Origin: Streptomyces cavernae
Lineage (GTDB): Bacteria; Actinomycetota; Actinomycetes; Streptomycetales; Streptomycetaceae
Assembly: GCF_004023625.1 (NCBI RefSeq)
Contig: NZ_RPDJ01000020.1
Span: 179,155 to 243,154 of the forward strand
DNA length: 64,000 bases
Direction of reading: 5' to 3'
Shown: positions 17,672 to 26,021 of the stretch, in pieces
Numbering within the stretch: position 1 is the first letter of the stretch
Layout of the letters: each line of letters begins with the position of its first letter
The notes under the pieces: model-generated
What the model was told of the DNA's origin: nothing
What the model saw: only the letters and a program-made list of their open reading frames with translations
Database searches by the model: none
Program-made: the position numbers and the translations under genes

Positions 17672-19969
17672 CTACTGGTTGGGCTCGTTCCCGCCGCCGG
17701 GATTCTCCGGCGGTCCGTCCTCGGGCGGCGGCGTCGTGTTGACGGGTTCCGAACTCGGGTTCGCCGGCTCGTCGTCCGGCGGTGGGGACGTCGCGGGGTC
17801 GTTGCTCGGCGGTGGGGACGTCGCGGGGTCGTTCTTCGGCGGCGGAGGCGGCGAGGGCGTGTTGCTCGGCGGCGCGGACGTCTTGGGCGGTGCCGAGGTC
17901 GGCGTGCTGGTGGGCGCGACCGCCGCGCCCTGCTCGGTGTCCAGGTCGAACTTGGTGACCGTGCCCATCACCCCGAAGGTGTACTCCGCCCAGATCTGAG
18001 CGGGATAGCCACCGCCGTTGACGCGTCCCTTGCCCGGGAGACGGCCCGTGGCGCCCTGCAGGGTGACCTGCGCGGAGGTCTTGGCGTCCTCGCCGAACAG
18101 ACCCACGGAAGTGACCAGAGTGGGCGTGTACCCGGTGAACCAGGCCGACTTGTTGTTGTCGGAGGTGCCCGTCTTTCCGGCGACCTTCTGCCCCTTGCGG
18201 GCGGGGTTGTTCCGCACCGACTCCCTGGCCGTACCGTCGTCGACCACGCCCGTCAGCACCGAGGTGACGGTGTCGGCCGCCTCGGGGCTGATGACCTGCG
18301 CACCGAACGGGTCCGGGAAGGTGACCGTGCGGTCCTTGTGCTTGGCCGACTGGACGAGCGCCGGGGTGACCTTCTTGCCGTGGTTGTCCAGGGTGGCGTA
18401 GATCCCGGCCATCTCCAGCGGGCTCGCGCCCATGGTGCCGAGGGTCTGCGCGGGCACCGCCTCCATGCCCGTGGTGTCCATGCCCAGCTTCTTGGCGACC
18501 GCCATCACCTCGGTCATACCGACGTCGACACCCATCTGTGCGAAGACGGAGTTGATGGACTTGTTCATCGCGGTCTGGACGGTGACGTCGCCATAGTCCT
18601 GGTCGTCCTCGTTCGGCGGCGCGAACCCGACCTTCTCGCCGTTCTGCTCGACGGGCCGCTTGCTGGTGCCGTCGTAGATGGTGTCCGCCGTGATCGGTTC
18701 GCCGTCCTGCGTCTCGGCCTTCTCGTCCAGGGCCGCGGCGAGGATCACCGGCTTGAAGGTGGAGGCGGGCTGATAGTCGCGGCGCGTGGCGTTGTTCCTG
18801 AAGTGCTTGACGTAGTCCGTGCCGCCGTACATGGCGACCACCTTGCCGGTTCTGGGGTCGACGGAGGCGGCACCGGCCTGGACGTTGCCGTCGACCTTGC
18901 GCTTCTTCGCGTTGAGCTTGCTGGTCAGCTGGTTCTTGACGGCCGCCGCCAGTTTCTTCTGCTTCTTCTTGTCGATGTTGAGGGTGATGGTCCAGCCTCG
19001 CTCCTTCTGGACCAGCGCCTCGGCGTCCTCCGCGCTCTCACCCTGCGCGACGAGCTGCTTCTTCAGCGCGTCGTTGGCCGCCTCCACCAGATAGCCGGTC
19101 TGGCCCTCGAGACCGGGAGCCGCCTTGGGCGCCTTGGGCACGGGGAACTTCATGTCGTCGCGTTCGGACTTGTCCAGCCAGCCCTGCTCGACCATGTTGT
19201 CCAGCGTGTAGTTCCAGCGCTGCTTCACCAGCTGCCGTCCGGTGGGTGTCGCGGTGGACCAGGCGTACTGGCTCGGGGCCTGGAGAGTCGAGGCCAGGTA
19301 GGCGCCCTCGGCCACGGTCAGTTTCACCGCGTCCTTGTGGTAGTAGGTCTGCGCGGCGGCCTGGATGCCGGACGCGCCCTGACCGTAGTAGCTGGTGTTG
19401 ATGTAGCCCGCGAGGATGGCGTCCTTGGTCTCGGACTGGTCCACCTTCAGCGAGATGACGATCTCCTTCAGCTTGCGGGTGACCGTCTGATCCTGCGTCA
19501 GGTAGTAGTTCTTGACGTACTGCTGGGTGATCGTCGAGCCGCCCTGCTTACCCTTGCCCATCAGGGTGTTGAGGATGCCCCGCGCGGTGCCCCTCAGGTC
19601 GACGCCGGCGTCGGTGTAGAAAGTCTTGTTCTCGGCGGCGACGAAGGTCCGCTGGACCTCCTTGGGCACCTGGTCGAGGTCCACGATCTCGCGGTTGAAG
19701 CCGACGCGGGCCAGCAGCGTGCCGTCGCTGTACTCGTAGACGTTGCTCTGCTTCTCGGCGTCCGCGTTGGCCACCTTGGGAACGTCCACCAGCAGGTACA
19801 CGGCGATGAAGCCGCCCATCGCGAGCAGGCAGAAGCCGAAGAACGTACCAAGCATCGTCTTCCAGTTGACGAAGCGGCGTATGCCCGTGCGACCGCCGCC
19901 CGATGAACGCTTGGGAGCCGCCCTGCGACCGCCACGCTGGCGCGCCCGTCTCTCTTCCGCTCGTCCCAT
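17672..19969 (-). CDS. Class A penicillin-binding protein (transglycosylase/transpeptidase)
   Basis: I start at ATG 19969 (MGRAEERRARQR, 765 residues), the usual streptomycete start; ATG 20023 would add 18 residues. A basic cytoplasmic tail precedes one membrane segment at about 38-61. The GT51 glycosyltransferase domain has AAENKTFYTDAGVD with the catalytic glutamate, and GGSTITQQYVKNYYL. The penicillin-binding domain has SxxK as STFK near residue 404, SxN as SIN, and KTG as GKTGTSDNN near 597. The C-terminus is a long Pro/Thr/Ser tail (SPPPPPKNDPATSPPPSND) of low complexity. It polymerises and cross-links peptidoglycan outside the membrane. Confidence 0.93.
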   Translation of the reverse strand: MGRAEERRARQRGGRRAAPKRSSGGGRTGIRRFVNWKTMLGTFFGFCLLAMGGFIAVYLLVDVPKVANADAEKQSNVYEYSDGTLLARVGFNREIVDLDQVPKEVQRTFVAAENKTFYTDAGVDLRGTARGILNTLMGKGKQGGSTITQQYVKNYYLTQDQTVTRKLKEIVISLKVDQSETKDAILAGYINTSYYGQGASGIQAAAQTYYHKDAVKLTVAEGAYLASTLQAPSQYAWSTATPTGRQLVKQRWNYTLDNMVEQGWLDKSERDDMKFPVPKAPKAAPGLEGQTGYLVEAANDALKKQLVAQGESAEDAEALVQKERGWTITLNIDKKKQKKLAAAVKNQLTSKLNAKKRKVDGNVQAGAASVDPRTGKVVAMYGGTDYVKHFRNNATRRDYQPASTFKPVILAAALDEKAETQDGEPITADTIYDGTSKRPVEQNGEKVGFAPPNEDDQDYGDVTVQTAMNKSINSVFAQMGVDVGMTEVMAVAKKLGMDTTGMEAVPAQTLGTMGASPLEMAGIYATLDNHGKKVTPALVQSAKHKDRTVTFPDPFGAQVISPEAADTVTSVLTGVVDDGTARESVRNNPARKGQKVAGKTGTSDNNKSAWFTGYTPTLVTSVGLFGEDAKTSAQVTLQGATGRLPGKGRVNGGGYPAQIWAEYTFGVMGTVTKFDLDTEQGAAVAPTSTPTSAPPKTSAPPSNTPSPPPPPKNDPATSPPPSNDPATSPPPDDEPANPSSEPVNTTPPPEDGPPENPGGGNEPNQ

Positions 19970-20180
19970 CGATCCGATCCGCTCCGCTTCGCTCTTGTCG
20001 GCCTCGTCCGTCTCGCCCGTCATCAGCAGCGGGCAGTTCAGGTCAGCTCTGCAAGCTAACACCACTGGCCGGGGACAAAAGTTCATCAATCCGGACTTGT
20101 CCGGACGTGATAATCAGCACCCAATTCCCAGAGGAACGAGTATTCCCCACCGATTACCGACGAGCGGGAGGGGCAGAAGG

Positions 20181-20219
20181 TTGCTTCCCTGGGCCAAGTC
20201 CGCGGTATTGTGATATCAC
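20181..20219 (+). promoter_or_regulatory. Candidate promoter with GTGATATCAC palindrome
   Basis: TTGCTT (20181-20186) and TATTGT (20206-20211) are 19 bp apart and point toward the SPFH gene. A perfect 10-bp palindrome GTGATATCAC at 20210-20219 overlaps the -10 region. The rest of the 0.37 kb between the penicillin-binding protein and the SPFH gene shows no gene. Confidence 0.4.
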
Positions 20220-20335
20220 TTAGTAAGCAGCGAGTTATCTCGGGGGCAGGCCCGGTCCGGGCCACACCGACCCTGGGTCGCGCCGCCTGGACGCGCCGTG
20301 CTGGGCCCGCTGCCGCACGACCCAGGACCACACTC

Positions 20336-21292
20336 ATGAACGGGGAACCCATGTCCAATACCGCACCCTCCGACGCGATGCCGTCCGGAACCCCTGAGAT
20401 GCCCTCGCCGCAGGTGCGCGAGTTCGCCGCGAACAGCATCGGTGGGGGTCTCGCCCTACTGCTGGGCCTGGCCGGACTGCTGCTCGGCACCTGCCTGGTC
20501 GTGGGCGGGACGCTGGTCGCGGCGACCGGCTTCAAGGTCGCGCTGATCATCGGCGGCATCCTGGTCGGGCTCGCCGCGTTCCTCGCGATGTGCGGACTGA
20601 ACATGGTTTCGCCGGGTGAGGCCCGGGTGGTCCAGCTCTTCGGCCGCTACCGCGGCACGATCCGCCAGGACGGGCTGCGCTGGGTGAACCCCTTCACCTC
20701 GCGCACCACCGTCTCGACGCGCGTCCGCAACCACGAGACCGCCGTACTCAAGGTCAACGACGCCTACGGCAACCCGATAGAGCTCGCGGCGGTCGTGGTC
20801 TGGAAGGTCGCGGACACCGCCCAGGCGACCTTCGAGGTGGACGACTTCCTGGAGTTCGTCTCCACCCAGACCGAGGCCGCCGTCCGGCACATAGCGATCG
20901 AGTACCCGTACGACGCCCACGACGAGTCGGAACTGTCGCTGCGCGGCAACGCGGAGGAGATCACCGAGAAGCTCGCGGTGGAGCTCCACGCGCGCGTGGA
21001 GGCCGCCGGTGTACAGATCATCGAGTCGCGGTTCACGCACCTCGCCTACGCTCCCGAGATCGCCTCGGCGATGCTGCAGCGCCAGCAGGCGGGTGCGGTC
21101 GTGGCAGCGCGGCGGCAGATCGTGGACGGGGCCGTCGGGATGGTCGAGGCGGCGCTCACCCGGATCACCGAGCAGGACATCGTGGAACTGGACTCCGAAC
21201 GGAAGGCGGCGATGGTGTCGAATCTGATGGTCGTGCTGTGCGGGGACCGGGCCCCGCAGCCCGTGCTCAACACCGGGTCGCTCTACCAGTGA
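20336..21292 (+). CDS. SPFH/prohibitin-domain membrane protein
   Basis: ATG 20336 (318 residues) has AGGA 8 nt upstream; ATG 20351 (MSNTAPSDAM) is a possible alternative. A hydrophobic region at about residues 35-85 forms two membrane segments (GGLALLLGLAGLLLGTCLVV and ALIIGGILVGLAAFLAMCG). The SPFH domain follows: VSPGEARVVQLFGRYRGTIR, WVNPFTSRTTVSTRVRN and IELAAVVVWKVADTA. Such proteins form large oligomers on membranes and scaffold microdomains. The stop overlaps the start of the next gene by GTGA, so the two products are translationally coupled. Confidence 0.88.
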   Translation: MNGEPMSNTAPSDAMPSGTPEMPSPQVREFAANSIGGGLALLLGLAGLLLGTCLVVGGTLVAATGFKVALIIGGILVGLAAFLAMCGLNMVSPGEARVVQLFGRYRGTIRQDGLRWVNPFTSRTTVSTRVRNHETAVLKVNDAYGNPIELAAVVVWKVADTAQATFEVDDFLEFVSTQTEAAVRHIAIEYPYDAHDESELSLRGNAEEITEKLAVELHARVEAAGVQIIESRFTHLAYAPEIASAMLQRQQAGAVVAARRQIVDGAVGMVEAALTRITEQDIVELDSERKAAMVSNLMVVLCGDRAPQPVLNTGSLYQ

Positions 21293-21537
21293 CGGCTCCC
21301 TCCTCGGGGGAGAACCCCAAGCGGCGGCCGCAGCAGCGCAAACAGGTGCTGTTGCGGCTTGATCCGCTGGTGTACGACGCGCTCGCGCGGTGGGCGGGGG
21401 ACGAACTGCGCTCGGCCAACGCACAGATCGAGTTCCTGCTGCGCAGGGCCCTCGCTGAGGCGGGGCGCCTGCCCGGCGGAGCGGGGCCGATCCCACGCCG
21501 AGGACGCCCGCCCGCCTCCGGCGACCCGGAGCCGTAG
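21289..21537 (+). CDS. Ribbon-helix-helix (Arc-like) protein coupled to SPFH
   Basis: The start GTG 21289 overlaps the SPFH stop by GTGA (82 residues). The core KQVLLRLDPLVYDALARWAG plus ELRSANAQIEFLLRRAL has the strand-helix-helix pattern of Arc/MetJ-type DNA-binding proteins, flanked by a basic N-terminus and a Pro/Gly-rich tail. It could autoregulate the pair, or, as in many RHH proteins, act as an antitoxin-like DNA binder. No toxin gene is adjacent. The combination with an SPFH membrane scaffold is conserved in streptomycetes from memory, but the role is unknown to me. Confidence 0.78.
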   Translation: MTAPSSGENPKRRPQQRKQVLLRLDPLVYDALARWAGDELRSANAQIEFLLRRALAEAGRLPGGAGPIPRRGRPPASGDPEP

Positions 21538-21593
21538 CCTCTCCCTCGTGCGCCGCCCGGCCGAAGCTCGGGGCGGCCCCTCCCCTGCGGACG

Positions 21594-21737
21594 CCGCAGC
21601 GGCGGCCGGGGAGCCCGCAGCGGCGGCCGGGGCGACCGGGCAACCCGCAGCGGCGGCCGGGGCGACCGGAGAACCCCGCAGCGGCGGGCGGGGCGACCGG
21701 AGAACCCCGCAGCGGCGGGCGGGCGACCGGGGAACCC
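21594..21737. repeat. Tandem repeat, 30-31 bp unit, about five copies
   Basis: Units begin CCGCAGCGGCGGSCGGG at 21594, 21615, 21645, 21676 and 21707. The first is a 21-bp short copy; later copies contain GCGACCGG(G/A)(C/G)AAC. Confidence 0.8.
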
Positions 21738-21925
21738 GCCGTGCGCGACCGGGGGGACCTCGCCGCACGCGACCGGGGTACCCCGCCGCTCCCGCGCCGA
21801 CCCTCGTGGGCGAGCGCGACCCCTTCGCGGTCGGCGGGCGCCGGCAATTCCACCCGGCGCGGGGCCGCGCCTGCCGTCCACCCTTGGATCCCCGGACGGA
21901 CGGCACGTACCGGCGGAAGCCGAGC

Positions 21926-22054
21926 CGTCCACGGACGCCAAGTGTCCCCGCAGAGCCCGTCCAAGGACGCCAGCTGTACTCGCAGAACCCGACCACGGAG
22001 GGTCAGGTGTCCTCGCGGAGCGCGTCTGCGGACCGCAGGTGTCCTTGCGGATCG
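21926..22054. repeat. Tandem repeat, 32-33 bp unit, four diverged copies
   Basis: Units start CGTCCACGGACGCCAAGTGT at 21926, with diverged copies at 21958, 21990 and 22023. All keep a CGxCxxxGGA ... GTGTCCYxGCRGA skeleton. Confidence 0.7.
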
Positions 22055-22067
22055 GGAAGGCAACCCA

Positions 22068-22189
22068 CGGGCGGAAGGCGAGCCCGCCGGCGGAAGGCAC
22101 GCGCCCGGGCGCGGAAGGCGTCTCGGGCGGAAGGCGAGCCCGTCGGCGGAAGGCACGCGCCCGGGCGCGGAAGGTGTTTCGGGCGGGAG
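22068..22189. repeat. Tandem repeat, 56-bp unit, two full copies plus a partial
   Basis: Copies beginning CGGGCGGAAGGCGAGCCCG start at 22068 and 22124, with only a few C/T differences. A third begins at 22180 but breaks off after about 10 bp. Confidence 0.85.
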
Positions 22190-22300
22190 ACTGGACCGCT
22201 GCGGGCGAGGCTCCGGACGCCGTCACAGAACCGTGACAAAGACCCTCGGCCTGGGGCTTCACATCTCCGCGCGATCGACTATGAATCACACGTATACATG

Positions 22301-22324
22301 GGGCGTATACGCCCTGTGTAGAGT
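22301..22324 (+). promoter_or_regulatory. padR operator palindrome and -10 element
   Basis: GGGCGTATACGCCC at 22301-22314 is a perfect 14-bp palindrome, with a related CACGTATACATG just upstream. TAGAGT at 22319-22324 is 7 nt before the padR ATG, consistent with a leaderless transcript. Repressor binding at the palindrome would cover the -35/-10 spacer, which fits PadR autoregulation. Confidence 0.6.
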
Positions 22325-22331
22325 CCCTGAC

Positions 22332-22856
22332 ATGTCCATCGGTCACACACTCCTAGGGCTCCTGGAGTCCGGGCCCCGGCACGGTTACGACCTGAAGCGG
22401 GCCTTCGACGAGAAGTTCGGGCACGACCGGCCGCTGCACTACGGTCAGGTCTACTCGACGATGTCCCGGCTGCTGAAGAACGGCCTCGTGGAGGTCGACG
22501 GCATCGAGGCGGGCGGCGGTCCGGAGCGCAAGCGGTACGCGATCACCGACGCGGGCATCACCGATGTCCAGCGGTGGCTCGCCACCCCGGAGGCGCCGGA
22601 GCCGTACCTCCAGTCGACCCTGTACACGAAAGTCGTCCTCGCGCTGCTGACGAACCGCAACGCGTCCGACATCCTCGACACCCAGCGCTCGGAACACCTG
22701 CGGATGATGCGCATCCTCACCGACCGTAAGCGCAAGGGCAACCTCGCGGACCAACTGATCTGCGACCACGCCCTGTTCCATCTGGAGGCCGACCTGCGGT
22801 GGCTGGAGCTGACCGCGGCGCGTCTCGACAAGCTCGCCGAGGTGGTAACCCGATGA
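22332..22856 (+). CDS. PadR-family transcriptional regulator
   Basis: The chosen start is ATG 22332 (174 residues), preceded by a promoter and no Shine-Dalgarno site. The N-terminal winged helix (TLLGLLESGPRHGYDLKRAF through VYSTMSRLLKNGLVEV) is typical of PadR, followed by a helical C-terminal dimerisation domain (AQR-type PadR subfamily 2). Its stop overlaps the start of the ABC ATPase by ATGA. PadR regulators next to ABC/FtsX-type exporters commonly repress them until a lipophilic compound or antimicrobial peptide binds, so this is likely a self-regulated export or resistance operon. Confidence 0.9.
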   Translation: MSIGHTLLGLLESGPRHGYDLKRAFDEKFGHDRPLHYGQVYSTMSRLLKNGLVEVDGIEAGGGPERKRYAITDAGITDVQRWLATPEAPEPYLQSTLYTKVVLALLTNRNASDILDTQRSEHLRMMRILTDRKRKGNLADQLICDHALFHLEADLRWLELTAARLDKLAEVVTR

Positions 22857-23539
22857 CTCCTGCAGGCTCCCTGCTCGCGGCCCACGACCTGCGCAAGGCG
22901 TACGGCCCCACCAACGCCCTCGACGGTGCCGAGTTCTCCATCCACCCGGGCGAGGTCGTCGCCGTGATGGGCCCCTCCGGCTCCGGAAAGTCGACCCTGC
23001 TGCACTGCCTCGCCGGCATCGTCACACCGGACTCGGGCTCGATCCTGTACGACGGCCGCGAGATGGCGACCATGAACGACGCCCAGCGCAGCGCGCTGCG
23101 CCGCTCCGAGTTCGGGTTCGTCTTCCAGTTCGGCCAGCTCGTACCCGAGTTGACCTGCGTCGAGAACGTCGCGCTGCCGCTGCGGCTGAACGGGACCGGA
23201 CGCAAGGACGCCGAGCGCACGGCCCTGTCGTGGATGGAGCGGCTGGAGGTCGACGACCTCAAGGCCAAGCGGCCCGGCGAGGTCTCCGGCGGTCAGGGTC
23301 AGCGGGTCGCCGTGGCCCGCGCGCTGGTCACCAACCCGCGGGTGCTCTTCGCCGACGAGCCCACCGGCGCTCTCGACTCGCTCAACGGTGAGCGGGTGAT
23401 GGAGTTGCTGACGGAGGCTGCCCGGTCCGCGAACGCCGCCGTCGTCCTGGTCACGCACGAGGCGCGGGTGGCCGCCTACTCCGACCGCGAGATCGTGGTG
23501 CGCGACGGCAGGTCACGGGACATGGAGCGCATTGTATGA
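22853..23539 (+). CDS. ABC transporter ATP-binding protein (MacB/LolD type)
   Basis: The start ATG 22853 overlaps padR by ATGA (228 residues). Walker A is GPSGSGKST, the Q-loop FVFQFGQLVPELT, the signature VSGGQGQRVAVARAL (GGQGQ in place of the usual GGQQQ), Walker B VLFADEPTGALDS, and the H-loop VLVTHEARVA. It belongs to the group that powers FtsX-like permeases for peptide, lipid or drug export or mechanotransmission. The permease gene follows with another ATGA overlap. Confidence 0.93.
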   Translation: MTPAGSLLAAHDLRKAYGPTNALDGAEFSIHPGEVVAVMGPSGSGKSTLLHCLAGIVTPDSGSILYDGREMATMNDAQRSALRRSEFGFVFQFGQLVPELTCVENVALPLRLNGTGRKDAERTALSWMERLEVDDLKAKRPGEVSGGQGQRVAVARALVTNPRVLFADEPTGALDSLNGERVMELLTEAARSANAAVVLVTHEARVAAYSDREIVVRDGRSRDMERIV

Positions 23540-25914
23540 GTGCGCGCGGCGGGCACCCCACCGCTCGAGCGGAGTCGAGACCTTGGGGGTGGTCGAGGGA
23601 CCTGGCCATGGGGGTCAGGTTCGCGTTCACCGGCGGGCGTGAGGGATGGGGCCGGCTGCTGCTGACGGCCGTCGGTGTCGGACTGGGGGTGGCGCTGCTG
23701 TTGCTCACCGCCGCGATACCCAACGTGCTGGAGAAGCGGGACGAGCGCGCGGCTGCCCGCATGCTCTTCACCTACACCGACCGCGAGGTATCCAAGGGCG
23801 ACAACACCCTCCTGGCCGCCGACGCCACGACCACCTATCGCGAGGAGAGCGTCGGCGGAGCACTGCTGCAGCCGGAAGGGTCCCGGGCACCGGTTCCAGT
23901 GGGAGTCGACAAGCTCCCCGGCGCCGGTGAGATGGTGGTCTCCCCCGCCCTGAAGGAGTTGCTGGGGTCGGACGAGGGGAAGCTCCTGCGTGATCGGCTG
24001 CGGTACCGCGTCGTCGGGACCATCGCCGACACCGGGCTCATCGGCCCCGCCGAACTCCTCTTCTACGCGGGCGGCGAAGGGCTCGTACTGGATCCCGAGA
24101 ACTCCATCGTGGTCCGCATCGACAAGTTCGGGTCGGAGGACGACGGCAGCTCGGACAGCCCGTTGGATCCCGTGCTTCTGCTGATGGTCCTGGTCGTCTT
24201 CGTGGTGCTGTTGACCCCGGTCGCCATCTTCATCGCCGCGGCCGTGCGGTTCGGCGGCGAGCGGCGCGACCGCAGGCTCGCGGCGCTCCGGCTGATCGGT
24301 TCCGACAGCCGGATGACCCGGCGGATCGCCACCGGTGAGGCGCTGGCGGGCGCGGTGCTCGGTCTGTGCTTCGGCGCCGGCTTCTTCCTGATAGGTCGTC
24401 AGCTCGCGGCGGATATCGAGCTCTTCGAGATCAGTGTGTTCCCCGACTACCTGAACCCGTCGCTCGGGCTCGCCGCCCTGGTCGCGGTCGCGGTCCCGGC
24501 GGCCGCCGTGCTGGTCACCATGCTCGCGCTGCGCGGCGTGGTCATCGAGCCGCTCGGTGTGGTGCGGACCGCCAGGCCCGCGCGGCGCCGGCTGTGGTGG
24601 CGGCTGCTGCTGCCGCTGGGCGGACTGGCCATGCTCTACCCGATGATCGGCAACGGGCGGGACAACGGGGAGTTCAACGAGTACCTGGTGACCGGTGGCG
24701 TGCTGCTGCTGCTGATCGGTGTGACGGCGCTGCTCCCGTGGGCCGTCGAGGTGGTGGTCGCCCGGCTCGGCTCCGGCAGCGTCTCCTGGCAACTTGCCAT
24801 CCGCAGGCTCCAGTTGAGCAGTGGCACGGCGGCCCGCATGGTCAATGGCATCGCGGTGGCGGTGGCCGGCGCGATCGCCCTGCAGATGCTGTTCACGGGC
24901 GCCGAGGGCGAGTACACGGAGTACACGAAGAACGACCTCACGCGGGCGCAGATGCAGTTCACGGTGCCGGAGGACGTTCCGCTCGCATCCGCCGTCGGGA
25001 AGTTCACCGAGACCAAGGGTGTACGGCAGGTCATCGCCTACTCCGAAGGCTACGTCGGCGAGCGGCGCAAGGACTCCCAGCTCTTCTCCTCGGTGACCGT
25101 CGGCGACTGTGCGTCCCTGCGTGAGGTGGCGACGCTGCCCTCCTGCCGTGACGGCGACGTCTTCGCCATCAAGGGTGCCGCGGACGACGACGCCACGGCG
25201 AAGCTGGTCGAGCTGGGCCGGCCCCTGTATCTCGACCCGTCCGACTCAGGGTTGCCGCGGTCGACGGAGGCCGCCTGGACCCTGCCGAAGGACCTCAAGC
25301 AGGCCCAACCGCGCATGGACCCCACCGGGATCGAGCGCGGCGGCTTCCTGATCACCCCGAGCGCACTGCCGGCGCACGCCGCACCGGCCGTCACGGGACA
25401 GCTCTACCTCAAGCTCGACGAATCCGTACCGGACGTCCGCGATCTGGTGCGGAACACCGCGGCGAGGATCGATCCGCTCGTGGAACCCTCGCTGTGGGCC
25501 TCCAGCCAGCGCAGCGACGAGTACGAGAACATCCGCGTCGGGCTGTTCGTGGGCGCGTCGTGCGTCCTGCTGCTGATCGGTGCGAGTCTGCTGGTCTCGC
25601 AGCTGGAGCAGCTGCGCGAGCGCAGGAAGCTGCTGTCGGCGCTGGTCGCCTTCGGCACCCGGCGCCGCACGCTGACCATGTCGGTGCTGTGGCAGACGGC
25701 CGTCCCGGTCGGCCTCGGCCTGACGCTGGCGGCGGTGGTGGGCATCACGCTGGGCACGGTCCTGCTGAAGATGTCCGACATCCCGGTGAGCGTCGACTGG
25801 ATGAGCGTGCTGTCCATGACGGGTGTCGGCGCGCTGGTGGTCATGGGGGTGACCCTGCTGAGCCTGCCGCCGCTGGTGCGGATGATGCGTCCGGAGGGCC
25901 TGCGGACCGAGTAG
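23536..25914 (+). CDS. FtsX-like ABC permease
   Basis: This 792-residue protein is translationally coupled to the ATPase. The layout is TM1 near residues 38-58 (LLTAVGVGLGVALLLLTAAI), an extracytoplasmic domain, a three-helix FtsX block (LLMVLVVFVVLLTPVAIFIA, then AVLGLCFGAGFFLIG and LAALVAVAVPAAAVLVTML), a second half beginning with further helices (WWRLLLPLGGLAMLYPMIG, LLLLIGVTALLPW), a second extracytoplasmic domain and a C-terminal FtsX block (VGLFVGASCVLLLIGASLLV, VGLGLTLAAVVGITLG, MTGVGALVVMGVTLLSL). It is a full-length duplicated permease that needs only the adjacent ATPase. The substrate is unknown. Confidence 0.9.
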   Translation: MSARGGHPTARAESRPWGWSRDLAMGVRFAFTGGREGWGRLLLTAVGVGLGVALLLLTAAIPNVLEKRDERAAARMLFTYTDREVSKGDNTLLAADATTTYREESVGGALLQPEGSRAPVPVGVDKLPGAGEMVVSPALKELLGSDEGKLLRDRLRYRVVGTIADTGLIGPAELLFYAGGEGLVLDPENSIVVRIDKFGSEDDGSSDSPLDPVLLLMVLVVFVVLLTPVAIFIAAAVRFGGERRDRRLAALRLIGSDSRMTRRIATGEALAGAVLGLCFGAGFFLIGRQLAADIELFEISVFPDYLNPSLGLAALVAVAVPAAAVLVTMLALRGVVIEPLGVVRTARPARRRLWWRLLLPLGGLAMLYPMIGNGRDNGEFNEYLVTGGVLLLLIGVTALLPWAVEVVVARLGSGSVSWQLAIRRLQLSSGTAARMVNGIAVAVAGAIALQMLFTGAEGEYTEYTKNDLTRAQMQFTVPEDVPLASAVGKFTETKGVRQVIAYSEGYVGERRKDSQLFSSVTVGDCASLREVATLPSCRDGDVFAIKGAADDDATAKLVELGRPLYLDPSDSGLPRSTEAAWTLPKDLKQAQPRMDPTGIERGGFLITPSALPAHAAPAVTGQLYLKLDESVPDVRDLVRNTAARIDPLVEPSLWASSQRSDEYENIRVGLFVGASCVLLLIGASLLVSQLEQLRERRKLLSALVAFGTRRRTLTMSVLWQTAVPVGLGLTLAAVVGITLGTVLLKMSDIPVSVDWMSVLSMTGVGALVVMGVTLLSLPPLVRMMRPEGLRTE

Positions 25915-26021
25915 CCGAACACCGCACCTGGGTCCGGATCCGGGCCACGGTCGTACGAGGAAAGGCCTCCGGCTTTGCCGGGTGGGCTCCTCGCGGCTGC
26001 GGGGTGGGCGATCGTGCTGGA

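Larger units (their letters stand above)
21538..22331. other. Repeat-rich non-coding region
   Basis: These 794 bp contain three different tandem arrays (annotated separately). The unit lengths of neighbouring copies change by 1 bp (30/31 and 32/33), which breaks any reading frame. The long frames on both strands also lack start sites with ribosome-binding sequences. I therefore read the region as non-coding up to the padR operator near 22301. Confidence 0.6.

Noticed and set aside
21267..22346. Long minus-strand and plus-strand frames across the tandem arrays
   Set aside because: The arrays change length by single bases between copies, so no frame follows the repeats consistently. The sequence is low-complexity Arg/Pro/Gly.
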